Positions 35,690 to 46,755 are shown, numbered from the stretch's first letter. The stretch is DNA of 64,000 bases from Lutraria lutraria (GCA_964023205.1 OZ026837.1:12811479-12875478), one strand, 5' to 3'. Translations and numbers: made by a program. Notes: generated by a model not told the origin, from the letters alone.

Positions 35690-37549
35690 GTAGGATGGTC
35701 CTTTAAAAAATGTGCATTGTCTATGTCTATGGCACAAGAACTAACTAAGTATGTTGAATATCTCACAGCCCAATACAAACGAAGTATTGATTTACATGAG
35801 TTGCCCCACCCAGCTAGGTAACCTGATGATGAGTTTCAACAAGGCTTCGAATTCAATCGTCATATTCTAGCTAAGTCTATGTCAGCTGCAAATATTGTGC
35901 GTTATGCAGAATTAGAAAAGGCAGTTTTTGAGATGCCATATCACAAACCTGTCAGTCTTGCAGATTATTGGCCAGAAAACCGTAATATTTACAAGATTTG
36001 CAGTTTGCAGGCATGGTCTTGTTTCACATATGCCTGTAGCTATTTCTGTTAGAGACTTACATGAGCGGATTTGTATGAGGTTATACCTATTGATGGAGTC
36101 AATATCCCTTCTGTAGAATACTTACGATTACAGTTTATGCCTCCAAATCCAAGTTTTGCGACAGCTATGCAATATCGTGGCTGATTTTCATTAAAGCAAA
36201 GAATTCAGTCTAGGCAATACAATATATCACACATAGATGCTCATTATGTGTCTGCCCTTCAAAAATATTTAAAAGAATTTGCATTTTGATAAAAATCATA
36301 TTCCTGTAGGAGAGCCAGGGGTGCCAGTTGCAATAATCTATAGAAGTAAAAAAACTGTTGTTTATTCTGATGTCAAACATTTGGCCGCTGATCATGACAC
36401 TTCATCTTAGATGAAATTGATACCTTCTGTAGTCCTTCAGATTGAAATACCCGAGCGTGCAGATGGTGACTTTTACAATGGTAAAGTGTGTGTTACTCTG
36501 AAAGATACAATTTTCCAACCTTCCAACCCTATTAGGCATATTGCTGAAACCCGTCAGTTCTTAGCTAAGGTCATACTAGGCAGCTAGGTAAACCCATTGT
36601 GTTGATTTATACTGATGGAGGACCTGATCACAGGATAACATATCCCTCTGTCAAGCTTGCATTGATCACTTTGTTTCTGATGGATGACTGTGACTATCTC
36701 TTGGCAATGCGAACAGCCCCTCACCAAAGTTACAGAAACTGGGTTGAACATAATTATTATGTCTATTTTAAATTTAGGTTTACCAACAGTAGCTTTAGAA
36801 AGAAAAAAGTCAGATGAAATGGAACAAATCATGAAAACCCTTGGAACTTTGAGCAGTATTCATAAAACATCTGAGCAAATTGAAGACTTCAAATCTGCTC
36901 TCCAAGACAGCATTGTTCCAGTCATTAACTCACTCAACAGCATATTCAGCCAGCTACAGCTGAAGGAGAATAAGTTCTCCATTGGTACCCCAGCTTCAGA
37001 GGCTTTGATGCAGTGGGTGAATTTAGGGAAATGATCTAAGACAGCATATTAAATTTAAGAAATGAAATGGGTATATTTACCAATTCCTAGCACATTTATT
37101 CATGTAGTTTATTAAGGCATATAGATATACCGTGACAATGATTGTTTCTAGATGTCACTCTATGAAAATGAATAAATTCTTGATTTACAGATCGAGGGTT
37201 CAATGCAACAGTGTTGTAACTCATATTGAAATAAGAACAAGTTACGACAGTGTTGCGCTGAGCCCTCGAGATGCATTTATGCAACGAAGAAATTGACTAC
37301 TGACCAAAGGATTGGAGTTGAGCAGCTAAAAGAAGAAGTCATATGATGATATACACTTGTGGGGGTGTTTTCATTCCTGATGACAACCAGTTATATGACT
37401 CGATCCTTATACAATCTAATGTTACTTGTGCAGCTCCATTGTATGCACATTACTTCTCAAGCCGTACTAGTTTCCCGAAGACAGCGTGCTCTACTTATAT
37501 AAGTCTTCAGTGTAAACAAATGCTTGATAGAGGAGAAAAATTTAAGTGA
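35690..37549 (+). pseudogene. Transposase-like pseudogene of an uncharacterised DGGPDHR family
   Basis: A long plus-strand relic can be read by switching frames. In order it shows VRLQFMPPNPSFATAMQYRG and SRQYNISHIDAHYVSALQKY; then VGEPGVPVAIIYRSKKTV, ADHD and IPSVVLQIEIPE; GKVCVTLKDTIFQPSNPIRH; YTDGGPDHR (36608-36634) with MRTAPHQSYRNWVEH; IMSILNLGLPTVALERKK; a helical LQDSIVPVINSLNSIF segment; and finally YTCGGVFIPDDNQLYDSI with CAAPLYAHYFSS (37343-37549). Several stops (for example near 36183, 36291, 36408 and 36586) and a frameshift near 36750 break it. I recall intact relatives in many copies in other invertebrate genomes, always uncharacterised. The spaced Asp/Glu pattern (DHD, DGGPDH, N-x-VE) suggests a DDE-type nuclease. 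That is inference. Confidence 0.6.
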
Positions 37550-39436
37550 AAAAGGGGCATAACTCTGAAAATACTGTTAACAGAGTTATGCTGCTGGTCC
37601 TACAGATGCACCTTGTCCCCATAAGGAAGTATTCAAAGGTTGTCAGAGTTGAGTATCTTTGATAGTCTTCAAGATATTGTACTATTTTACCTATTTTAAC
37701 AAAGAAATCTAAGTTAATAAGGGACATAACTCTAAATATACTGTTGACAGAGTTATGCTGCTTTTCCCTCGTGTGTGCCTTGTTCCCATTACAAATTATT
37801 CAATGTTTGAATTAAATATCTTAGATGGTTTTCAAAACAACCTACTTAATAATCAATGTTAACCAAAATTCTAAGTTAAAAAGGGGCATTTCTCTGAAAA
37901 TACTGCTTACACAGTTACGTTTTTGTATGCCCTTTGTCTTATAACTGCACCATGTCACTATAAGCAAGTGTTCCCAATTTCAACTGAATATTTTTGAAAA
38001 TGTGCAATATAATGGACTTCAAAAAACTTTAATAAAAGTTTCTAAGTTAAAAAGGGGCATAACTACATAAAAATACTGTTATGCTCTAATCCTACAGATG
38101 TGCCTTGTCCCCATAACAAAGTATTCAATGTTTGAATTAAATATCTTTGATGGTTTTCAAAACAATCTACTTAATAATCAATTTTAACAAAAAATCTAAG
38201 TTACAAGAGGGCCACATTGGCCCTTTATCGCTCACCTGAGAACCAAGGCCAATAATCAATGACCAGGTAATATAGTTTCCATCTCGTAAAACTCATTTTT
38301 ACGTAGATTTTGAGATCAAAACCAACAATGAAGGTATAATACTGTTAAACAAGCTAAAACGTACAATTTTCTAATCCAAGGGTCCATAACTCTTGAAGTT
38401 GTGGTCCGATTCCACCCATAACTGAACATGTCCAAAACCATAAGGTCATACACATTCATTGTAAATATGATTAGGATTGGTGAATAAATGAACGCGCTAG
38501 AGTGTAAACAAGCTAAAATATAGCAAATTTGCTAAGTCAAGGGCCCATAACTCTTGAAGATGTGGTCCAATTCCGCCCATAATCGGATTTCTTCGAGATC
38601 TTTTGGTTATACTCATTTACTGAAAATATTATTAGGATCGGTGTATAAATGAAGGCGCTATAGTGTGTAAACAAGCTAAAATATAGCAAATGTTCAAAAT
38701 CAAGGGCCCATAACTCTTAGGTTTGGGTCCGATTCCGTCCATAATCGATCTTGTCCAAGATCTTTTGGTTATACACATTTACTGAAAATATTATTAGGAT
38801 CGGTGAATAAATGTAGGTGCTAGAGTGTAAACAAGCTAAACTATAGCAAATTTTCAAAGTCAAGGGCCCATAACTCTATAAGTTATTATCAGATTTTGCC
38901 CATAATCGAACTTAGCCGAGACATTGTGGCCATATACATTGTGAGCAAGTTTAATCAAGATTCGTAAAGAGTTGCGGTTGCTAGAGTGTAAACAAACTAA
39001 TTGTGGACGGACGACGGACTCCGGACATGTACACACTGATCCTAAAAGCTCACCTGATGAATCAGGTGAGCTAAGAAAGGGACATAACTCTGGAAATACT
39101 GTTAACAGAATTATGCTGCTGGTCCTACAGATGCGCCTTGTCCTCATATGGAAGTATGCTAAGTTTGAGTTGGTCTTCAAGATATTGTACTATTTTACCT
39201 ATTTTAACAAAAAATCTAAGTTAAAAAGGGACATAACTCTGAAAATACTGTTGACAGAGTTATGCTGCATGTCCTACAGATGCGCCTTGTCCCCATAAGG
39301 AAGTATTCCAAGCATGAGTTGAATATCTTTTATAATGTTATTCTACTTTATCAAAAACTTTAACCAACGCAGACGCCGACACTGACGCTGGGGCGAGTAG
39401 TATAGCTCTCATTTTTCTTCGAAAAATCGAGCTAAA
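37546..39436 (+). repeat. ~160-bp-period tandem dispersed repeat, interrupted
   Basis: Units starting near AAAGGGGCATAACTCTGAAA occur at about 37551, 37720, 37881, 38051, then 39076 and 39227, a period of 150-171 bp. Recurrent phrases are ACAGAGTTATGCTGC and CCTTGTCCCCATAAGGAAGT. The element ends GACGCTGGGGCGAGTAG and TCGAAAAATCGAGCTAAAAA. It is split between 38203 and 39072 by another repeat. Short frames inside are not genes. Confidence 0.8.
38204..39071 (-). mobile_element. Bivalve-type dispersed repeat, second full copy, inserted at TA
   Basis: An 868-bp copy of the element at 4631-5505: start CAAGAGGGCCACATTG, end hairpin CTCACCTGATGAATCAGGTGAGC, TA on both sides. Removing it plus one TA restores the surrounding tandem unit (AATCTAAGT-TA-AGAAAGGGACATAAC). 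This demonstrates insertion with TA duplication and makes it a mobile element. Confidence 0.85.
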
Positions 39437-39868
39437 AATGGTCAATTCTATAAAATCAATGTATGAAACAGTGCGGGCCTCAGTTAAATATAACGGACAA
39501 ATCCATCCGTAAGTTGTAAAATCTCACCAAGGAGTAAAACAAGTTCTTCACTTTTGTTTATGATGTTTGTAAATAACTTAATGTAAAATATAAATGTTAA
39601 TCTTGATGGAATATTCACTATTAATGAGATAATAATTATGTTTGTTTCTAATACTCTATGCCAATGACCAAGTATCGTTTTCCACTAATCCTCATTCAGT
39701 ACAAAGTATGTTAAATGACGTAGAAACGTACTGTAACATCTTTGGTTTAAAAATAAATACGAGCAAGACTAAGCTAGGTTATGATCTTTGAAAAGGGGAG
39801 ACCAACCAATTTCAATTTTTATCTATATGGAGAGAAACTTGAAGTAGTACCATCCAAACTCAAACAAG
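39437..39868 (+). pseudogene. LINE reverse-transcriptase fragment (YAND at the catalytic site)
   Basis: The frame begins MVNSIKSMYETVRASVKYNGQI, split here as MVNSIKSMYETVR and ASVKYNGQI, typical of the RT palm approach. It is followed by SHQGVKQ, NINVNLDGIFTINEI, LILYANDQVSFSTNPHSVQ (family YADD), LNDVETYCNIFGLKINTSKTK and, in another frame, MIFEKGRPTNF...YGEKLEVVPSK. At least one stop (near 39511), two frame changes and the D-to-N change at the catalytic motif make it dead. It stops exactly where the repeat at 39869 begins. Confidence 0.8.
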
Positions 39869-40160
39869 AGGGCCATGATGGCCCTATATCGCTCACCAGA
39901 TAAAAAGACTCTTAGAGAAAATTATCATGAGCCTTTGTAAAATTAAGTGATGTGGGGGCGTGGCCAATTTTGCCCCTATGGCAATAATTTGAACAAACAT
40001 GGTAGATGTCCACCAATGCTACATACAATGCTATGTAAGCTCTAGGCCTGCATGCGGTTTTGGACAAGAAGATTTTTTTCCCCCTATATTATAAGCCTAT
40101 ATAAATCATGTGAACTCCGGGGCAGGGCTAATTTTCACCCTAAAAACAAAATAATCAATA
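39869..40160. repeat. Bivalve-type dispersed repeat, GGGCCATGATGGCCC head
   Basis: Begins CAAACAAGAGGGCCATGATG and CCCTATATCGCTCACC, a variant of the head seen at 4631 and 38204. The body differs (GGGGGCGTGGCCAATTTTGC, CATGGTAGATGTCCACCAAT). It interrupts the LINE RT fragment. The right end is not clearly defined. Confidence 0.55.
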
Positions 40161-41077
40161 TCAAAATATCTGTATTTTGCAAATAACCGTATAACGGAAC
40201 TTGATAAATAATTTATTATTTTATAACTTTATCATAATAATATAGCTTCTGCTTAAAAGAATTTATAACTGCACATACTTTTGTAGACAAGAAGTAATGT
40301 TATATTACTTAAATGTTGAATAAAAGTTGTTGTTGTTGCTGTTTATTATAAGCATAATTCGGAAATTTTTAATGGGTCATTGTTTAGTTTTTCACTTCCA
40401 GTAAACAACCTCAAAGTGTATCATTTTCAATTTGTAACTAATACTGGTTAGATCTATATCTGCAATAATGATTCATTATCAAAGTTATGAGTAGCTAAAC
40501 ATGCAAGTTTCTGAGCAGTTTCCTGAGCAGTGTATTACTGTCATCAAAATGCTAGAATCTGGTCAGTTCTAGAAAAGTTGCTGGGCACTTCAGTGTTGGC
40601 AGATCTCCAAGTTCAAGTGCGTAACAGTTATTTTTGTTAAATTGCTAACACATATAGTATAGGTCTTAAAAATTGTTTCATATGCAGCAACCACGAAGAT
40701 GATGTTTATTCACAAGTTAACAGTTAAGGTTAAATATCATCTATTTAATTTTATGTAAATTTAGTAGCTGTCAAAATCAACTTGTTCTGAAGCAATGATT
40801 TACATTTTGTGGCATAACTCGAGAACTAATGATGGATTTCTCTGGGATTTTGCATGAATGTTGTTTTAACAATATATGTTATATGAATATAATCAATCAA
40901 TAAAAATATATTCAGCCAAAACATTTTTCTGATGCTTTAAAAATCTTGAGATTTTCATTGAAATATACCTTGTTAAGGATGCAAGGCGTTATGCTACCAT
41001 TTCACAAATGTACCAGTGCATTTATGTACCATGTTATGCCTTAGGTACAACACATGAATTATAGTGTGTCTATTCAC
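40161..41077. other. Intergenic stretch, no feature seen
   Basis: AT-rich DNA with no recognised gene, repeat ends or RNA gene. It lies upstream of the CD2BP2 promoter region. Confidence 0.45.
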
Positions 41078-41194
41078 AGGAGCCTGTTATTCAATCAAAA
41101 AAATTATACTCAATAAAAAATTACCTATGTATTTTTCTATACGTAGGTATTTTTTTATTGAGTGTAATTTTTTTTTATTGAATAACAGGCTCCT
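41078..41194. mobile_element. 117-bp palindromic foldback element
   Basis: AGGAGCCTGTTATTCAAT at the left and ATTGAATAACAGGCTCCT at the right are exact reverse complements. The interior (AAAAAATTATACTCAATAAA with its partner) pairs almost to the centre. It has no coding potential. Confidence 0.85.
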
Positions 41195-41398
41195 ACATGT
41201 GGTCTATTGTGTCTACTGTTTAAAATGTAATTATGCTATTTCCAATTAAAAGTGCCGTTAATTGAAGCTAATATGTTGTGTTAAACACACTCATATCTCA
41301 TGATATAATCTTATTATCTGAAGCATATATATTTAATAACTAATCAATGATATAATTTAGTGTTGTTTATCCTGTCGTCTATGGGAAAAGTGTTTCCC

Positions 41399-41545
41399 TC
41401 ATGGATATGTGTGCGGAAAATCCCGAATTAAAACCCGTTGGGCGCGATAACTACAATATTTGTGTCTAAAGTGAGCCGTTAGGTAGGTAGAAAACACGTT
41501 TCTATACTCATATGAGTATAACTTATTACAACATACCTTTTCTGA
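41399..41545 (+). repeat. Left inverted-repeat arm upstream of CD2BP2 exon 1
   Basis: About 145 bp: GTGTGCGGAAAATCCCGAAT, AAAACCCGTTGGGCGCGATAAC, AAAACACGTTTCTATACTCA, TATGAGTATAA. It is the reverse complement of ~42597-42745 along its length and shares its first part with the repeat at 1282-1425. The right partner extends further outward than this one. Confidence 0.8.
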
Positions 41546-41738
41546 AAGATGCATTATAGATGATTTTTTTCCCCTACCAGTATTTCAGTGCGTAGCGCGA
41601 CCGTAGTGTCAATTTTAGGTATCTCTGACCTACGATTAAACGCAAAATTCATGTTTGTGTTATTATTATGAAACGCAGCTCTTCGTGATCAAATTTTCAA
41701 AAACGTTTTGTTGACATTGTTTTTTAATATTCTTGAAA

Positions 41739-44700
41739 ATGTCGAAGAGGAAGGTGCAATTTGATGAAAGTCAGTCTGGTCAAGGCGATGGTGCGAGGCG
41801 TTTCAAGGAGAAACATTCACTTGACAGCGACGAGGAAGACGAAGTGAAAGAGGAAAAATTAGATGACGAAGATATTGAAGGTGTGCACATGTAATGATGT
41901 ATGATATTTCATTTTCACTGAAATTGCAGTACAGTATTTCGTTCATCGAGTCCATGAAAATAACAAGAACATCTGAAAACCAGAAACGACTGAACAAAAC
42001 ATTCGTTTTATGTAATGTATACACTTGTAACTGGTTATCACTACAGTTAGCCCTACTAATTCGGCTTTTCGGTTGGCTGATTTCGTGAACGAATTCGGAA
42101 GGGCCATCCTCTCAGCCTTACAAAGAACTGCATATTTATGTGCGGAAATTCAAATTACGTCAAAAGTAATCAATAACAGGTATAACTTACTTAAATCGAT
42201 AGAAATAACAATAATCTGCGTGAATGTGCTGTGAAAAATCTGTGTTAAATTTGAAATATTAAACTTAAATTTTACGTCGCATGAAAAAAACAGTACAAAC
42301 AGACTTTAGCCACATCCTGTAACACTCCGTATACAACTACCATCAGGCAGTTTAATTCTAAATCGATCTTTATTATGAGTCAGAGTACCTAGAATTAACG
42401 AAAGTTAATTTAACTTGCCAATGTTTCATTGGCATGCCAGTTTATTTAAACTATCCTTAAATTATTTATGAAGCGAATTTTCGAGAATGGGCGGTTTTTA
42501 CCACGACACCGGCATTTAACCGCCATTACACCGGTTTCGTTTTCAATTGGAAAATAGTGGGGAGAAACAAAACATAAATGCACCTTTCCGAATAGGTATG
42601 TTGGAATAATTTATACTCATATGAGTATAGAAACGTGTTTTCTACCCATGGAATGGTTCGCTTTGGTCACAGGAGTTGTAGTTACCGGGCCCAATGGGTT
42701 TTAATTTGGGATTTTCCGCACACAGATATGCAGATCTTTGTTATACTGTGCGGGACGGAGCCAAGTCGAAAAATGTCTCGCCGTCACAAAGTAGTCTAAT
42801 TAGTTGGACTACACTACAGTAGACTACACAGTCTGTGAATTTAGGATTTGGAACTATTTGTCTGAATCATCTAAAGTGAATAGTTTTCCTTTATATCTAC
42901 TGATACAAAGTTTATTTAAAGTCAATATATCACAGATAACATAATAACATGATAAACTATGTACAGCTTTTGACCGACCTTTGATGATATATGTGATAGA
43001 CTTGTGAGTTTTATTTTATCAGGTCAAGAAGAAGGGACAGTTGATTATGATGAAGGGATTCGTATCACACCTTTCAATATGCAGGAAGAGATGGAAGAAG
43101 GTCATTTTGACAAAGATGGCATGTATATATTTAGTAAGGATAAGGTATGTAGGCAAAGCTTCTTGTAAGTTTCATTGTTTGACTTGACCAAATCCACTTT
43201 AAGTATCAAGACTAAATATTTAATTATGGTTGTTCGAGGGAGATTTTTTGGCTCCTGTGCATTTCTTTGAGTAGGACTGCCAATAATTTATTGAATGCAC
43301 AAAATCATAAATTTGTCAAACAAATAATTATTTTGATAAAGTATCTAGGAGCTAAACCCTTCTAAAGACATATGCGTTTTCTATGACAATTTATGATATA
43401 ATAGATAGGCACAGGTCTCTAAGTCTTTGTAGAAATAGTACAACTTTAAATTCAGAATCAGATAAAAGATGAATGGATGGATAATATAGACTGGCAAAAG
43501 ATAAAAGAGACTGACGAAGCTAAAATCTCTGAAACAATTTCTGATAGTGATGATGAGCCTGAAGAATTAGATTTGAAATCCACATACAGGTAACATCTCC
43601 ACTTCTCTCTATGTGAAACAATATCTAGATTAATATACATTTTGTATATTAAAGCTTTTTCAAATATTTCATGGATTAAGAATAATTTACAATAAATAAT
43701 AATGTAGTGATAGTTACTAATGACAGTTACTTGAAATAAAAGTGAATTACTGAATATCATTCTTGATGAGTATTTAAACGATTGATGATGCCTATTATAA
43801 TTATACAACTAAAACTACTGACTATTGGAATTACCCTTGACACAATCTGATGTTGTGTGTATGAAATGTGTATGAAATATTGAAATTCAGTAAAACATGA
43901 TTTTAAGAAATGGATAAGTATCGGATACAGCGGTGAGTTGTCAATTTTCTCTGAACATGCCTTCCTTTGTTTCATGATATGCATGTACTGACTACTCATA
44001 GTGCCATAATTAGTAGTGAAACATGGATTTAATAAAGTTAATGTTTAGGGTCACATATTCACTTTTTATTTTACTGTATATGCTGTGGTATGCAAAGGGG
44101 TTTGTCACGAAAAAAATAAAATAAAAATAAATTTTCCCATGTAACCCGTTTATATATAGAAGGGAAAGAACTTCGACAATTTGAATTTTCCAACGCATGT
44201 TATAAACGTCCATGTTATTGCAATGCAGTACAAAATATTTAACTCATATATAGTGCAACGTGTGGGCAACTCAACACGCTAACAGAAAATGTATTCTTTT
44301 ACTACCTTAAAAGATATTTTGAAGTCCCATTTATAAGCTTATAAATGTATTGGTCCTAGTAGTTTCTGTTTGTTCTATAACAGAGGAATCCGGTGTGTTT
44401 TCCTCCTGTGCATACTTTATAGCAAGAAAAAATGTTTCCGAAACCACTATCGTATTTTTTTCAATATCATTGAAATAAATACTATTTATAGAACACCTGT
44501 GTTTTCCCGCAGTGATGCTATGCACACGTAGTAAAGTGACGTCATGCGCCCTACATATTTCAAGTTTACAAAAGCAAAAATCACAGTGAAATGAGTGTTT
44601 TCAGACGAATGAGTGCTTGTTTCGTCAGTAATAATTATCTTGGGATAATGTCAGCAATTAAATGTTTTTGCATATATTTTTCTACAGCAAAAAGCTAATG

Positions 44701-46755
44701 GGGCTTTAAACTCGCTATTGAAGATTTTTCACTCGAAAAATTGTCAAATTTTACAAAAAGACACACAGTCGTAAAACCGCAGCGTGTACAAGTCTATATC
44801 GAAACTGATAAATTACAGGTAAAACTTAATGGAATGGGTCATAATTCATAACCAATCAGTATATTTATAACATATATTGTATAATTTACTAACCGTGAAT
44901 GGTTTCACATCTCGGGATGCACTCTTAATGAAGAATTTACGTTTTTGTTCAGTTTGTCGGTTTCTTTATTTTGCTTCCTTGATAGGTCACGTGACAATCG
45001 CCTAGCTCGTGATGAAAGCTTAATTCTGATAGGATGAGCGATACTGTGTGGTATTTTTGAGGTATGGTTCCCGATAGCGTAGTGAAAAGGATAGAGTGCA
45101 CAGGGTACAAGTAAATTGTAAACAAATACCACAGAGTATTGCTCATGCAATCAGATTTAAGCTTTCATCACGAGTTAGGCGATTGTCATGTGACCCGTCA
45201 TGGATGTAAATTTCGAGAAGCCGGCTAATTGAACAAAAAAATATGCAAATTCTTCGCTAAAAGAGCTTTCCGAGATGGGAAATCATTGGCAATTAGTATA
45301 TTATAGTGTTTTATTATGAATTATTATTAAGGCCCATTCTAAGAAGTTATGTCAGTAATTTAACAGTTCCACTCTTTACATGTATACCGGTATACACGCT
45401 GCGGTTTTATGACTGTGTGTCTTTTTGTAAAATTTGACCATTTTTCGAGTGAAAAATCTTCAATAGCGAGTTTAAAATATCTTTTAAGGTTGTAAAAGTA
45501 TACATTTTCTGTTAGCGTGTTGAGTTGCCCACATGTTGCACTATATATGAGTTAAATATTTTGTACTGCATTGCAATAACATGGACGTTTATAACATGCG
45601 TTGGAAAATTCGAATTGTCGAAGTTCTTTCCCTTCTATATTTTTTTTTTCAAGACAAACCCTTTTGGTGGTATGTAGTATGAAAGAGACCTTTAAAGATG
45701 CTCAATATTTTGCTTTTTTTTGCAGCCAAATGTTAGAATTCATGAAACCTCGTGAAACAGTAGCAAAAGCAATAAGGAGGTTGGGACGCTGCACAGGTAA
45801 GCCATTGTCATCAATGGAAAGATGGAAAGCTAAGAAACAGAAAAAAGAAGAATCAGAAGAAGATAAACAAGCCGCTAAGGACAAGGAGAACTTACTTTTA
45901 TTAACTGGATTAGCTGATAAAGCTTTACAAGACGGTAATATGGAAGTCTATGAAATGACTCATGAGATGTTGAGCTATGAACTAAAGAAATTAGATAAAG
46001 GCGCCGAAAGAGTTTCAATTCCTGAAGGAACTAATGATGATGATGCTTTAGACATGTTTGCTGATGATCTTGACAAAACTGAAGCTCATAAGATTGAAAA
46101 AGACTTTGACAATGCTAAAAGTGGTTCTGAAAATGGAAAGGCTTCTGATGACAAAGATTCTGCTGGAAGTAAAGGTGAGGATAATGTTTGGACCATGTAA
46201 AGACGATCTATTTAATGCATATAATAAGCTTGATTGTGTTTATTAAAGTCATCTTTTGCCTTGTTTCTTGAATAACCAACAAGTATGTTAAAAAATGCAT
46301 GATAGGTGCAGATAAATGGACCCTTCACCAAAAATAGTCACCATTGTTTCCCAATTTTTGAAAAATGTTTATCAAGCAAAAGATTAATTTGTTTGAATAT
46401 TATGTACTCAATTTTACTCAATTAATTCTAGAATTGATTGAATCTTTTTCTGAAATGTATTTCCGCAACCCTTAATGAAATTGTTGTTTTATACACTGTT
46501 AATTGAATGATTTTCAGTTTTATGTGTTTACTTTTTCTTTTCCATCTCACAGATGAACCTTCAAGTAATGAAGTGATGTGGGAATTTAAATGGGAGGACA
46601 AGGAGGATGAAAAAATCCATGGACCACACTCAAGTTCTGAAATGTTACAATGGTCTGAAGAAGGATTCTTCAAAACTGGCGTTTTCTGTCGTAAGGTTGG
46701 AACCCAGAGCCAGTTTTATTCATCAAGAAGAATAGACTTTGATTTGTATACTTAG
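41739..46755 (+). CDS. CD2BP2: CD2BP2, U5 snRNP 52K protein with C-terminal GYF domain
   Basis: Five coding exons, 41739-41880, 43023-43144, 43456-43589, 45726-46174 and 46553-46755, have GT/AG borders and intact phase. The product is 349 aa, against 341 for human. The N-terminus is basic then acidic (MSKRKVQFDE). Conserved blocks follow: GIRITPFNMQEEMEEGHFDKDG, read as GIRITPFNM and EEMEEGHFDKDG; DEWMDNIDW; MKPRETVAKAIRRLG. The GYF domain is 290-349: WEFKW, GPHSSSEMLQW, GFF at 320-322 replacing the name-giving GYF, and RRIDFDLYT at the end. In animals it is a U5 snRNP component that contacts PRPF6 and TXNL4A and leaves before active spliceosome formation. GYF binds Pro-rich ligands. The ATG is the first in the exon and the mouse/human start context (MSKRK/MPKRK) agrees. 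Intron 3 carries a large foldback. A reading frame from 45601 is intron read-through into exon 4. Confidence 0.95.
42597..42815 (-). repeat. Right inverted-repeat arm in CD2BP2 intron 1
   Basis: Its reverse complement matches the left arm 41399-41545. Its outer part (42745-42815: TGTGCGGGACGGAGCC, GTCTCGCCGTCACAAAG) matches 1282-1350 in the TIMM10 intron. A further fragment (GAACTGCATATTTATGTGCGG) lies between the arms at ~42125. Together the arms bracket CD2BP2 exon 1. Confidence 0.8.
44095..45667. mobile_element. Large foldback element in CD2BP2 intron 3
   Basis: Two arms of about 600 bp are inverted copies around a ~60-bp centre near 45090. Outer parts share GGGTTTGTC, AGGGAAAGAACTTCGACAAT, TTTTCCAACGCATGTTATAA, CATGTTATTGCAATGCAGTA and AACACGCTAACAGAAAATGT. 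Inner parts share ACACACAGTC, AAACCGCAGCGTGT and AGCTTTCATCACGAG. The left arm is lengthened by a ~385-bp insert at 44321-44707. The right arm ends about 60 bp before the acceptor of exon 4. No transposase frame is present. Confidence 0.85.
44321..44707. mobile_element. MITE nested in the left foldback arm
   Basis: The right arm reads GATATTTTAAACTCGC without interruption, whereas the left arm has GATATTTT, then ~385 bp starting GAAGTCCCATTTATAAGC and ending GCTAATGGGGCTTT, then AAACTCGC. The ends are inverted relatives (AAG-CCCATT). It is therefore a later insertion with short terminal inverted repeats. The target duplication is ambiguous within the T run. Confidence 0.75.

Noticed and set aside
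34999..40160. CRISPR-like array suggested by regular ~160-bp repeats
   Set aside because: The units are diverged, much longer than CRISPR repeats, have no unique spacers, and lie in animal DNA.
45601..45725. Upstream part of a 199-codon frame ahead of CD2BP2 exon 4
   Set aside because: It is intron sequence from the right foldback arm followed by a pyrimidine tract and acceptor. Conserved protein begins only at 45726.
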